Assembly: GCA_002320245.1 (NCBI GenBank)
Contig: DCKD01000075.1
Coordinates: 1 to 33,921, forward strand
DNA length: 33,921 bases
Reading direction: 5' to 3'
From: Lachnospiraceae bacterium UBA1683
Lineage (GTDB): Bacteria; Bacillota; Clostridia; Lachnospirales; Lachnospiraceae
The translations under genes and the position numbers were made by a program. Below, one piece after another: positions 9,066 through 16,831 of this stretch. The first letter of the stretch is position 1. Each line of letters opens with the position of its first letter. The notes beneath the pieces were generated by a model. It was not told the origin of the DNA, made no database searches, and saw only the letters and a program-made list of their open reading frames with translations.

Positions 9066-10235
9066 CTATTTTTGAGTTTGTTCTTCCGTAATTCCCTTTT
9101 CAGCAAGTCTCCGATACACATCCCCCCTGAAAAGTGTATACACTACCGAGACAAGCGGAATAAATATCAGCATTCCGACAACTCCCATCAGGCTGCCTCC
9201 GATGCTCACCGCCGCCAGCACCCAGATAGACGGCAGTCCCACGGAGTTGCCGACCACTTTCGGATAAATCAGATTTCCTTCAATCTGCTGGAGCACCAAA
9301 AACATCACAACAAAAATCAACGCTTTCACAGGAGCCACCATCAATATAAGGAACGCACCGACTACACATCCGATAAACGCCCCGAATATCGGAATCAACG
9401 CGGTAAATGCAATCAGGATTCCGACAAGCAATGCATACGGCAGACGGATTACCGACATCGTTACGAAAAACATTAATCCAAGTATCAATGCCTCCACACA
9501 CTGACCTGTCAGGAAGTTGGAAAATGTCTTATATGCAAGTGAACAGACTGCCAGTACCGTCCCTACTTTTTTCTCCGGCAAATATGCATACAGAATCTTC
9601 CGTACCTGAACGCTCAGTTTCTCTTTCTGTAGCAGAATATAGCAGGCAAACACAAATGCGATAAAGAATGTTGCCACACTGCTCACAATATTTTTTGCAA
9701 CAGAAAATGTCGAGTCCAGAACACTTCCCGCTCCGTTTTTAAAAAACGCGGCAATACCGTTTAACATTTCCTGCCAGTCCATATCCAGACTGCCCAGCAG
9801 GGCTACCACTTCTTTGTTATTGTTGAATAGCTCCTCCGCCTGCCTTACTACCTTCGGCATAAATTGCTGAATACTCTTGCCCAAGAGTGCAAATGTCGTC
9901 CCCAGTTCCGGAATTACAACAAACATCACAAGTGCAATGGTGCTCAGTACAATCAGAATCGTCAGTACCAGACTCAACGGCCTTGATGCCTTCTGCAGAC
10001 GTTTCTTTTGCTTTAATTTATCCTGCTTAAAAATATTCCGCTCCAGAAAACTCATCGGCACATTCAGGACAAATGCAATTTCTCCGCCCATCAAAAACGG
10101 AAAAATAATATTCACCAAAAACTTCAGTGCCCCAAAAATCAATGTATAATTCCAGAGCGCAATCAGAATCACAATCGTAAATACAATCAGCTCTTTAATC
10201 TTGCGCATTGTCTCCTTGTCAAGATGAAATCCCAT
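9066..10235 (-). CDS. AI-2E family transporter
   Basis: A 389-residue multi-pass membrane protein of the AI-2E (PerM/YdiK/TqsA-like) family. It has paired N-terminal helices, a long central soluble part (about 120-175), then a cluster of helices with 'VGILIAFTALIPIFGAFIGCVVGAFLIL' and 'QQIEGNLIYPKVVGNSVGLPSIWVL', the family's most conserved block. Members export varied solutes, from autoinducer 2 to sodium or protons, so the name does not fix the substrate. The ATG at 10235 has AAGGAG six bases upstream. It is probably its own transcription unit or co-transcribed from the remnant gene just upstream. Confidence 0.93.
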   Translation of the reverse strand: MGFHLDKETMRKIKELIVFTIVILIALWNYTLIFGALKFLVNIIFPFLMGGEIAFVLNVPMSFLERNIFKQDKLKQKKRLQKASRPLSLVLTILIVLSTIALVMFVVIPELGTTFALLGKSIQQFMPKVVRQAEELFNNNKEVVALLGSLDMDWQEMLNGIAAFFKNGAGSVLDSTFSVAKNIVSSVATFFIAFVFACYILLQKEKLSVQVRKILYAYLPEKKVGTVLAVCSLAYKTFSNFLTGQCVEALILGLMFFVTMSVIRLPYALLVGILIAFTALIPIFGAFIGCVVGAFLILMVAPVKALIFVVMFLVLQQIEGNLIYPKVVGNSVGLPSIWVLAAVSIGGSLMGVVGMLIFIPLVSVVYTLFRGDVYRRLAEKGITEEQTQK

Positions 10236-10256
10236 AAATTACTCCTTTTCCCGTAA

Positions 10257-10505
10257 TCATTCATTTCTGCCCCTGCGCAGATTGCTGCACATCGCGTACA
10301 CCTCCTGATACAGCGGCTTATACTCCGGATATCCCTCCGGCAGACGAACGATATCTTCCGGCGAATCCATGCTCAGGAATGTCAGCCACGCCTCCAGCTT
10401 GTTTCCTATACCTACATTGTGCTGGCTTTCACGGAAGATGTCAAGTGCGATAAAGATAAAATCCTGAGACAATTTTAGTTTGATGTTGGAGGATATATGG
10501 AACAA
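10257..10505 (-). pseudogene. Remnant of a Rpn/PD-(D/E)XK nuclease-family transposase-like gene
   Basis: Only 82 codons are open, from a TTG with no convincing ribosome site. The text 'LEAWLTFLSMDSPEDIVRLPEGYPEYKPLYQEVYAMC' matches my memory of the C-terminal half of Rpn (YhgA-like) PD-(D/E)XK proteins, where 'W-L-x-F-L-S-x-D-x-P-E' and 'Y-P-E-F-K-x-L-Y-x-E' recur. The catalytic N-terminal half is absent and the end ('LRRGRNE') looks out of frame with the family. I read it as a decayed fragment beside the AI-2E gene. A short independent gene cannot be excluded. Confidence 0.45.
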
Positions 10506-10515
10506 CTGTTATAAT
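10486..10515 (+). promoter_or_regulatory. Possible promoter for the DUF1294 gene
   Basis: A perfect TATAAT at 10510-10515 lies 18 bases after TTGGAG (10486-10491), a weak -35 match. It faces the DUF1294 gene about 150 bases downstream. Confidence 0.35.
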
Positions 10516-10666
10516 TATAGAAATGAAGAAATAGATAAATCCTAAGTTGTGGAGGATAAACAACAGTACACAATGGATAGAATATATGAAACCTACGGAA
10601 AGATTTATCAAGAGATTTTGAAATTTTTTGTGATGTTTTCATACTTAACGAAGGGAGCAAATTTTG

Positions 10667-10999
10667 ATGACAGAGTGGATTGCCAGAATATTTCCGTTTT
10701 ATTTTATACTGATAAACCTTTTTTCTTTTTCCCTTTATGGGATAGATAAGTCAAGGGCGGTTCACTATAAGTGGCGGATAAAAGAGTCTGTTTTGCTTGG
10801 AGCTGCTTTTCTGGGTGGAGCAGCCGGCGCAGGTCTTGGCATGTCCATCTTCAGACACAAAACCAGAAAGTTAAAATTCCGCATTCTTGTGCCTCTTTCT
10901 CTTGCCCTCTGGCTCGCGCTGGCAGGTGCATGGATGGTCCGGGCCGGAAAAGAAACACACTTCTTTTCCGGCTCGTTTGAGATGCCTGCTGAACACTGA
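10667..10999 (+). CDS. DUF1294 family small membrane protein
   Basis: A protein of 110 residues with three to four hydrophobic stretches and the DUF1294 signature: 'LFSFSLYGIDKSRA' near residues 15-28, 'RIKESVLLGAAFLGGAAGAGLGMSIFRHKTRK' in the middle, then a final helix. The family has no established function. An adjacent TTG at 10664 could add one residue; the ATG at 10667 follows GGGAG at nine bases. The last 20 or so residues extend beyond the usual family end and are encoded by a perfect hairpin at 10943-10972. It stands alone and converges on the Leu-x-x-Gly gene, whose stop is five bases away. Confidence 0.85.
   Translation: MTEWIARIFPFYFILINLFSFSLYGIDKSRAVHYKWRIKESVLLGAAFLGGAAGAGLGMSIFRHKTRKLKFRILVPLSLALWLALAGAWMVRAGKETHFFSGSFEMPAEH
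10943..10972 (+). repeat. Perfect 12-bp stem-loop inside the 3' end of the DUF1294 gene
   Basis: GCCGGAAAAGAA (10943-10954) and TTCTTTTCCGGC (10961-10972) form a perfect stem with a six-base loop. It lies where two convergent genes end, so it may slow or stop polymerase from either side, but neither strand shows a following T-run. The coding frame runs through it. Confidence 0.5.
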
Positions 11000-11003
11000 T
11001 ATT

Positions 11004-13472
11004 TTATTTGTCGGTTACAAAAATGAACTTCACCTCTCCATCCATTCCTTCTGAAATTCCCGAGAAGTTCTTATAGGACTTTGATGTGTCAATCATCGAA
11101 TTGACCTTGCTGAGCACATTCTGAATATCTCCGTCAAAGACGCTTACCAGCTTTTCAATCCCCTCTTCATTGAACTGAATCATACCTTCATTCAGCTTCA
11201 CTGCCCCGGCGTCAAGCTGCCGTACGCCATCAAGCAGAGCTGCGGAACCACTCTGTAACGTTCCGATACCAACGGTCAGAGTGCCCGCTCCCGCATCCAA
11301 TGTGGAGGCGCCTGCTGCCAACTGAACTGCTCCGCCTGCCACGGACCGTGCGCCTGCATCCGCTGTCTTCAGATTGTCAGAAAGCGCCTGATTCCCTGCT
11401 GCAAGTCCCTGTGCCCCGGAAGATAACCGGGATAATCCGGAAGCAAGGCCTCCTTCACCATAAACACCTGTCCGCAGTTCTGCGACACCGGATTTCAGGC
11501 TGGCGCATCCTGTGCGAATCTGTGAACTTGCATCTTTTAATGTCATTGTTGTCCCGTCCCCTGCATGTAACGCGGCATTCAGTTGTGTCACCCCATCCTG
11601 AATGGTGGACTGTCCGTCTCCCGCCTGCAATGCAGCATTTAACCGGGAAGATGCATCCTTCAATGTTGTCTGTCCATCTGCCGGCTTCAACATTACATTT
11701 ACCCGATTGATACCATCCGCTACAGACGCAGCTCCGCTTGATACCTGATTCATCCCATCTACAATTCCCTGTGCGCCACCTGCATACTGCTGTGCATTCG
11801 ATGCATACTGCACTGCTCCTGCCGCAAATTGCTGTGCTCCGGTATCATATTGAGACATTGCTCCCTCAACTGCTCCAATCAAGTCAGTCTTTTCTTCTTC
11901 ACTCAACGAACTGTTATTCACAATACTTTCAATCGTTGCCTTTGTCGCTGATACACCATTTGAAAGATTTTCCGCTGATACAGAAAGCGTATTCCCCGCA
12001 TCGCGAAGTGACGCAGCACCTGCAGCAAGGGCTCCTGTACCCGCTACCACCTGCTGTGCTCCTGCCGCAACAGCATTGGCTCCCGGCGCGAGTTCTCCTT
12101 CCAGGACATGAGATACCTCTGTAATTCCGCCATCCAGCTTTGATGCCGCTTTCGCCGCCTGGGCAACTCCTGCATTGAGCTTTTCAGCTCCCGCTGCCGC
12201 AGTGTCCACTCCTGCATCCATCGCAGATGCCCCGTCCGCCAACGCATTGACTCCATCCGCCATTGTGCCAATCTGTGGCTGCAGCGCCGTCAGACCGTTA
12301 CTTGCCGTGCTTAGTCCCGCACTCAACGCTGCCGCTCCATCTGCCGCTGTTACAGCACCAGCACTCAACTGGCTTGTTCCGTCTGCCAGTGTGCTGCTTC
12401 CGTCTGCCAGTGTATTCGCGCCGTCAGCAAGTGCCGCCGTACCGGATTTCAGTTCCCGGCTGCCGTCTGAGAGCTTATTTACACCGTCAATCAGTGTCCC
12501 GGAGGAAGAGAGCAGTGTATCCAGTCCGCCTTTCAATTCTCCGCTTCCGCTTACAAGCTGATTGGCAGAATCCTGCAATTTATTCATAGAACTCTTCAAA
12601 TCGCCGAGATTCTCCAGACTTCCCTCGGAGTCTTTATCTGCCAAATCATTGAAGATGCTGTTTGTCGCTACTGTAATTCCTTCAACCGCCTCGTAATCCG
12701 TCACATCCGTTTCTACTTCGAAATAGTCCGGAATTTCCAAATCTGTTGTTCCCAAGATATCATTCATTCCCGGAAAGCCATAGCCGAGGACAACCTCCCG
12801 GTCACCGTCTGACACAAGTTTTCCGTTGGTAACGGCTACATTTGTAAATTTCTCTGAATCAAGGAGCAGCCCTGTAGCCATCATAAACGGTACTTTGGAG
12901 CCGTTCTGGCCGCCTGTATTTTCATAGGTATACCGGATTGTCAGATGACCGCTTTTTCCTGCCAAATCCTCTGCGCTGATATCTTTTCCATCCAGCTTGT
13001 AACTGATTCTGATTCCAACCGGAAGGCTCTGTGTTGTCGCCCCCTGATAACATATGTCCGCTTTATCTGCGTTCCATGTCAGATTTTTTCCGTTTGCCGT
13101 AAATGTCTCATCCCCCTTGACATTTTCAATCCCGGTAAGGTTTGATACATCCTGCACCTCCGTCAGACTGGAAATATTTTTTAACTGGTCGGATACCGTT
13201 ACCGTCTTTACCGAACCATTTCCATCAATCTTGGCATATACTGTCTCATCCTTTGTCGGGCCGGCAGTTTTTGTACCCTCCGAATCTGATGCCGTTGCTT
13301 TTACCGTATCTTTTGTACCCGCTGCCGTCTGACTGGCTGTCGCTGTATCTGATGTGCTCTCCGTTGCCTGTGAGTCTGATGCAAAAACATAAGACGGTGT
13401 CCCGACACTTCCGGCAACAAGTGCAGTCAGCATCACTGCTGCAATTAAAGTCCTAAATTCTCTGTTTTTCAT
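11004..13472 (-). CDS. Secreted Leu-x-x-Gly heptad-repeat protein, MMPL partner
   Basis: An 822-residue exported protein. A clear signal peptide (basic 'KNREFR', hydrophobic core, cleavage near 'VFASDSQA', about residue 32) is followed by a Thr/Ser/Ala-rich stretch, a globular domain (about 80-290), and then roughly 450 residues of heptad-like repeats with leucine and glycine at fixed spacing ('LADGASTLADG'-type units), interrupted by a few non-repeat blocks. The C-terminus ends 'DGEVKFIFVTDK' with no membrane anchor, unlike YhgE/Pip proteins that share the repeat. The start at 13472 has AGGAGG eight bases upstream. It follows the MMPL gene after a 201-base structured gap and is presumably regulated by the divergent TetR. 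Function is unknown; I infer an extracytoplasmic partner of the transporter. Confidence 0.88.
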   Translation of the reverse strand: MKNREFRTLIAAVMLTALVAGSVGTPSYVFASDSQATESTSDTATASQTAAGTKDTVKATASDSEGTKTAGPTKDETVYAKIDGNGSVKTVTVSDQLKNISSLTEVQDVSNLTGIENVKGDETFTANGKNLTWNADKADICYQGATTQSLPVGIRISYKLDGKDISAEDLAGKSGHLTIRYTYENTGGQNGSKVPFMMATGLLLDSEKFTNVAVTNGKLVSDGDREVVLGYGFPGMNDILGTTDLEIPDYFEVETDVTDYEAVEGITVATNSIFNDLADKDSEGSLENLGDLKSSMNKLQDSANQLVSGSGELKGGLDTLLSSSGTLIDGVNKLSDGSRELKSGTAALADGANTLADGSSTLADGTSQLSAGAVTAADGAAALSAGLSTASNGLTALQPQIGTMADGVNALADGASAMDAGVDTAAAGAEKLNAGVAQAAKAASKLDGGITEVSHVLEGELAPGANAVAAGAQQVVAGTGALAAGAASLRDAGNTLSVSAENLSNGVSATKATIESIVNNSSLSEEEKTDLIGAVEGAMSQYDTGAQQFAAGAVQYASNAQQYAGGAQGIVDGMNQVSSGAASVADGINRVNVMLKPADGQTTLKDASSRLNAALQAGDGQSTIQDGVTQLNAALHAGDGTTMTLKDASSQIRTGCASLKSGVAELRTGVYGEGGLASGLSRLSSGAQGLAAGNQALSDNLKTADAGARSVAGGAVQLAAGASTLDAGAGTLTVGIGTLQSGSAALLDGVRQLDAGAVKLNEGMIQFNEEGIEKLVSVFDGDIQNVLSKVNSMIDTSKSYKNFSGISEGMDGEVKFIFVTDK

Positions 13473-13517
13473 TGTAATAACCTCCTATTTGATGATTGCA
13501 GCGTCAAAAGCCATCTC

Positions 13518-13655
13518 ACACACCGTGCTCGCACGTAAGTGGAAGAATGGATTTATGACGCGTCCCTACATGAAGAAGAAGCGGGGAAGAGTCTCCGCGG
13601 ATTCCGAGTGTAGGGCAGGATTGCGGAAGCTGCAAAGCAGCGATACAATCCGTAA
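13518..13655 (-). repeat. Structured intercistronic element with three stem-loops
   Basis: The gap between the MMPL and repeat-protein genes folds extensively. CGTGC/GCACG forms a 5-bp hairpin at 13524-13535. CCCTACA (13564-13570) pairs with TGTAGGG (13609-13615) and encloses GCGGGGA/TCTCCGC (13581-13598). GGATTG..GCTGC pairs with GCAGC..CAATCC at 13618-13651. The outer edges (about 13482-13510 and 13660-13680) show partial inverted similarity. It could be a small mobile repeat or an RNA structure that sets the ratio of the two proteins. I do not recognise it. Confidence 0.5.
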
Positions 13656-13673
13656 GTAGTTTTGATACTCTAA

Positions 13674-15749
13674 TCATTTGATTTTATCCACTTTCATTTG
13701 TTTTGTCGTCTTGCAGACCACCCTGTCAAATACCATCAACATAGACGGCAGGATGAAGATTACGGTAACCATACTGATAATTGCACCCCTTGACATCAGT
13801 GTACAGAGAGATGAAATCATATCAATATCCGAATACAGTCCCACACCGAATGTGGCTGCGAAGAATCCAAGCGCCGATACAATAACCGAGCTGATTGATG
13901 TGGACAATGCAATTTTTACAGATTCGCGTTTTTCTCTGCCCTTACTCCGCTCTTTCCAGTAACGTGTTGTCATCAGAATCGCGTAATCCACGGTTGCCCC
14001 CAACTGGATAGTTCCGATTACAATAGACGCGATAAACGGCAGCGTCGTGTTTGTATAATACGGAATGCCAAGATTGATAAAAATTGCAAATTCAATCACC
14101 GCCACGAGGATGACCGGGAGGGAAACTGACTTAAATACAAGTGCAATGATAAGGAAGATTGCGATAATCGAAATTGCACTGACTACCTTGAAGTCCTTAT
14201 CCGTAATTGTAATCAAATCTTTTGTACATGGCGCCTCACCAATCAGCATTGCAGAGTCATCATATTTCTTAATAATTCTGTTCAGCTCTGTACACTGTTC
14301 ATTTACCTCGTCACTCGCCACCTTGTATTCCGACTGTACAAGCATCAACTGGTAATCCCCCTGCTTCAGCGTCCCGGTCAGTTCATCCGGAATCATATCT
14401 CTCGGAACAGAAGGACCAAGTATGCTGTCCAGCCCCAGTGCAAACTTCACACCTTTTACATTTCCCATTTCTTTCAGCATCGCCTTCGCATCCTTCGGGG
14501 ACAAATCCGCATTCGCAAGAACCATGTCCGTCGCATTCATATCAAACTCATCGGAGAGTTTCTCATTTGCCTGAATACTCTGTAAATATTTCGGAAGCGT
14601 GGCATCCAGATTGTAGTAAACATCTGTTTTCGTGTATCCCCATAATGCAGGTATAAGCACAAGCAGGAATACAACGACAAATGCTTTGTAATGTTTTGTA
14701 ATCCACTGCGCCGGTCTGTCCATCGGAGGAATGATGGAGCGGTGCGTTGTTTTCTGGATCACTTTATCAAAAATTAGCAGCATCGACGGTAAAATCGTTA
14801 CACAACTGATAACACCGAACACAACTCCTTTTGCCATCACAATGCCGAGGTCACGCCCCAATGTAAAACTCATGAAGCAAAGTGCAATAAATCCGGCAAC
14901 CGTAGTAACAGAACTTCCGATAACCGATGAAAATGTATTGGAAATCGCGTGTGCCATCGCGCGTTCCTTATCGCCCTTGAACCGCTCCTGATTTTCCTGA
15001 TAGCTGTGCCAGAGAAAAATGGAGTAGTCCATCGTGACTCCCAGTTGCAGCACAGCGCTCAGTGCTTTTGTAATATAAGATATCTCACCGAGGAAGTAGT
15101 TGCTTCCCATGTTATAGATAACCGCCATACCGATACTCAGCATAAAGAAAACCGGAAGTGTCCAGCAGTCTGTAAACACAGACAGGACAATACAGCTTAA
15201 GATAACTGCAATCAGCACATACACCGGTGTCTCCTTCTCGGAAAGCGCCTTGATGTCCGTAACTACCGCGGACATACTGCTTAGATAACATTGCTTATTC
15301 GTCACACTTCGTATTTCATTTATCGCATCCATCGTACTGTCAGCAGATGTCGTATCATCAAAGAAAATCGCCATCAGCGTCGCGTCGTCTGTGTTGAACA
15401 CATCGGAAATCTCGCTCGGCAGCTCACTCATTGGAACAGACAAATCGGAGATGGAATCGTACCATATGACATCGGCCACTCCATCGACCTGTTCAATCTT
15501 TGCTTTCACATCCGCTTCTTCCTTTGTCGTCATACCCTCGACGACCTCCATCGCAAATGCACCTTTTTTAAACTCATCCATCAGGATATCCTGACCTTTC
15601 ATCGTGTCGATATTTCCCGGCAAATAGTACAGAATATCGTAATTTACTCTTGTCTTGAAATAGCCAAGCGCAGACGGAATCAAAAGCAGAATTCCGACAA
15701 TCAGTATCGCGGCTCTGTATTTCACAATCTTCTTGCCCACTTTTACCAT
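13674..15749 (-). CDS. MMPL/RND-family membrane transporter
   Basis: A 691-residue polytopic protein of the MMPL branch of the RND superfamily. The layout is the family one: one helix, an extracytoplasmic domain (about 35-170), five to six helices, a second extracytoplasmic domain (about 370-500) and another six helices, so two RND half-repeats. The membrane aspartates expected for proton coupling appear in 'GVTMDYSIFLWHSYQE' (first half) and 'GATVDYAILMTTRYW' (second half). The start at 15749 has GGGAGG eight bases upstream. It leads an operon with the secreted repeat protein and is divergent from a TetR gene. Substrates of such Firmicute proteins are mostly unknown; lipids or amphiphiles are plausible. 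Confidence 0.93.
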   Translation of the reverse strand: MVKVGKKIVKYRAAILIVGILLLIPSALGYFKTRVNYDILYYLPGNIDTMKGQDILMDEFKKGAFAMEVVEGMTTKEEADVKAKIEQVDGVADVIWYDSISDLSVPMSELPSEISDVFNTDDATLMAIFFDDTTSADSTMDAINEIRSVTNKQCYLSSMSAVVTDIKALSEKETPVYVLIAVILSCIVLSVFTDCWTLPVFFMLSIGMAVIYNMGSNYFLGEISYITKALSAVLQLGVTMDYSIFLWHSYQENQERFKGDKERAMAHAISNTFSSVIGSSVTTVAGFIALCFMSFTLGRDLGIVMAKGVVFGVISCVTILPSMLLIFDKVIQKTTHRSIIPPMDRPAQWITKHYKAFVVVFLLVLIPALWGYTKTDVYYNLDATLPKYLQSIQANEKLSDEFDMNATDMVLANADLSPKDAKAMLKEMGNVKGVKFALGLDSILGPSVPRDMIPDELTGTLKQGDYQLMLVQSEYKVASDEVNEQCTELNRIIKKYDDSAMLIGEAPCTKDLITITDKDFKVVSAISIIAIFLIIALVFKSVSLPVILVAVIEFAIFINLGIPYYTNTTLPFIASIVIGTIQLGATVDYAILMTTRYWKERSKGREKRESVKIALSTSISSVIVSALGFFAATFGVGLYSDIDMISSLCTLMSRGAIISMVTVIFILPSMLMVFDRVVCKTTKQMKVDKIK

Positions 15750-15803
15750 GACGGTTGCCTCCCTTATTTATTCTTAAAATTTATGACTATAGCCTGCTAT
15801 TTA

Positions 15804-15816
15804 TGACCTTTAGTCA
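15804..15816. promoter_or_regulatory. TetR operator candidate 1 (TGACCTTTAGTCA)
   Basis: One of three 13-base palindromes of form TGAC-N5-GTCA between the divergent genes. This one lies just downstream of the predicted start of MMPL transcription, where binding would block elongation. Confidence 0.6.
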
Positions 15817-15830
15817 TTTTTGACATGATT

Positions 15831-15859
15831 ACTATATTCCTAAAATGACCAAAAGTCAA
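15831..15859 (-). promoter_or_regulatory. Promoter of the MMPL/repeat-protein operon
   Basis: Minus-strand TTGACT (15854-15859) and TATAGT (15831-15836) are separated by 17 bases. The -35 box overlaps operator candidate 2. Confidence 0.65.
15846..15858. promoter_or_regulatory. TetR operator candidate 2 (TGACCAAAAGTCA)
   Basis: Second copy of the TGAC-N5-GTCA palindrome. It overlaps the -35 box of the minus-strand MMPL promoter. Confidence 0.6.
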
Positions 15860-15877
15860 TAAAATCAATATAAAAAT

Positions 15878-15905
15878 TTGACTTTTAGTCATTTTGTATT
15901 ATAAT
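15878..15905 (+). promoter_or_regulatory. Promoter of the tetR-family gene
   Basis: TTGACT (15878-15883) and a perfect TATAAT (15900-15905) are separated by 16 bases. Transcription would start near 15912 and run through the inverted-repeat element at 15921-16077 before reaching the gene. Confidence 0.65.
15879..15891. promoter_or_regulatory. TetR operator candidate 3 (TGACTTTTAGTCA)
   Basis: Third copy of the TGAC-N5-GTCA palindrome. It overlaps the -35 box of the plus-strand tetR promoter and suggests self-repression. Confidence 0.6.
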
Positions 15906-15920
15906 GTAAGAAATTACAAT

Positions 15921-16077
15921 GCACTGTCTCATTCACGTTCAGTTAAATAGCACAGAATGGATTTTCAGTCCGCAAGGCGAAGGAATGAGGCGATGCGATG
16001 GCATCGTCGATTGACAACAACGCAGGGCGCCGGAAATTTAGGCACGTGGCGAAAGGTGAATGAGACAGTACACTAGG
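15921..16077 (+). mobile_element. MITE-like repeat, copy A
   Basis: An approximately 157-bp element bounded by inverted ends of consensus TGYACTGTCTCATTCAC (16 of 17 bases match between the ends). The interior contains TTTTCAGTCCGCAAGGC and a GCGATGC/GCATCGT hairpin, both shared with copies at about 25098 and 25865. It encodes no protein. It lies between the tetR promoter and the tetR ribosome site, ending about 13 bases before the ATG, so it forms most of the 5' leader. No target duplication is obvious. I call it MITE-like on structure and copy number alone. Confidence 0.75.
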
Positions 16078-16090
16078 TTAAGAGGAGGGA

Positions 16091-16696
16091 ATGATTACGG
16101 GAAAAATAGATTTAAATAAAAAGCAAAAGAAGAACGCATTGCTGCAGACCGCATTCGAGCTTTTCACAGACAAGGGCTTTACCAAGACAACCATTGCTGA
16201 CATTGCTGCAAAATCCGGGCTGGCAAAAGGGACCTTCTATCTTTACTTCAAAGACAAATATGACTTGAGAGACCGTTTAATCGCTTCCAAAGCCGGACAA
16301 CTGCTTGCAGATGCGCACGAAGAACTCACGCAGCATCCGGTGGAGGGGTTTGAGAATCAATTGATTGCAGTAGTAGACTATGTGGTTGGACGGTTAGAAA
16401 AAAATCCGGAGCTGCTCAAATTCATCTCAAAAAACCTCTCCTGGGGCGTATTTAAAAACGCATTTGAACGAACCGTGCCGGAAGACACCCAACAATTCTA
16501 CTCCTACTATTTGGAGCTTATGGAAAAAAGCCGGTTTCCGTGCAAAGAACCCGAACTTCTGCTTTTCACAATCTTAGAATTGGTCGGCTCTACATGCTAT
16601 AGCTGCATTCTCGATAATCAGCCGGTTTCCATGGACAAATATATGCCATATCTGCACCAGTCCATTCGGCAGATACTCTGTGCTTTCGCAGAGTAA
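16091..16696 (+). CDS. TetR/AcrR-family transcriptional regulator
   Basis: A 201-residue regulator. The N-terminal helix-turn-helix is classic: 'ALLQTAFELFTDKGFTKTTIADIAAKSGLAKGTFYLYFKDKYDL' (about 16-60). The variable C-terminal domain binds the ligand and forms the dimer. The start follows GAGGAGGG closely. It is divergent from the MMPL transporter gene, and three TGAC-N5-GTCA palindromes overlap or neighbour both promoters. I infer that it represses itself and the transporter operon until an effector, perhaps the transported compound, is present. Confidence 0.93.
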   Translation: MITGKIDLNKKQKKNALLQTAFELFTDKGFTKTTIADIAAKSGLAKGTFYLYFKDKYDLRDRLIASKAGQLLADAHEELTQHPVEGFENQLIAVVDYVVGRLEKNPELLKFISKNLSWGVFKNAFERTVPEDTQQFYSYYLELMEKSRFPCKEPELLLFTILELVGSTCYSCILDNQPVSMDKYMPYLHQSIRQILCAFAE

Positions 16697-16704
16697 CGCG
16701 ATAG

Positions 16705-16760
16705 AAGGGACTGTCCCTTTTGCATTGGGGACTGTCCCTTCTGATAGGGGACTGTCCCCT
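16705..16760. repeat. Three GGGACTGTCCC palindromes
   Basis: AAGGGACTGTCCCTT (16705-16719), GGGGACTGTCCCTT (16727-16740) and AGGGGACTGTCCCCT (16746-16760) follow the tetR stop with TTTGCATT-like spacers. Each is self-complementary, and first and third could also pair as a long hairpin. A T-rich stretch follows, so it may end tetR transcription. It also directly abuts the -35 box of the GntR promoter and could be a regulator site. Confidence 0.7.
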
Positions 16761-16789
16761 TTGCATTTTTTCTCTCCATACTATACAAT
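16761..16789 (+). promoter_or_regulatory. Promoter of the GntR-family gene
   Basis: TTGCAT (16761-16766) and TACAAT (16784-16789) are 17 bases apart. The ATG lies about 43 bases downstream. Confidence 0.5.
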
Positions 16790-16831
16790 AAAGGAATAGA
16801 TAGATTCTAACGTTTTCAGGAGGCAGCCGTT

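Noticed and set aside
10549..10749. A 66-codon plus-strand frame before DUF1294
   Set aside because: It overlaps the recognisable DUF1294 start in another frame, has no family resemblance, and its end becomes a run of phenylalanines.
11200..12560. Repetitive DNA as a CRISPR or satellite
   Set aside because: The periodicity follows codons of the Leu-x-x-Gly heptads in an open frame; the bases vary while the residues persist.
16705..16760. Tandem GGGACTGTCCC units as a mini CRISPR array
   Set aside because: Spacers are under 10 bases and similar to one another, and there are no cas genes.
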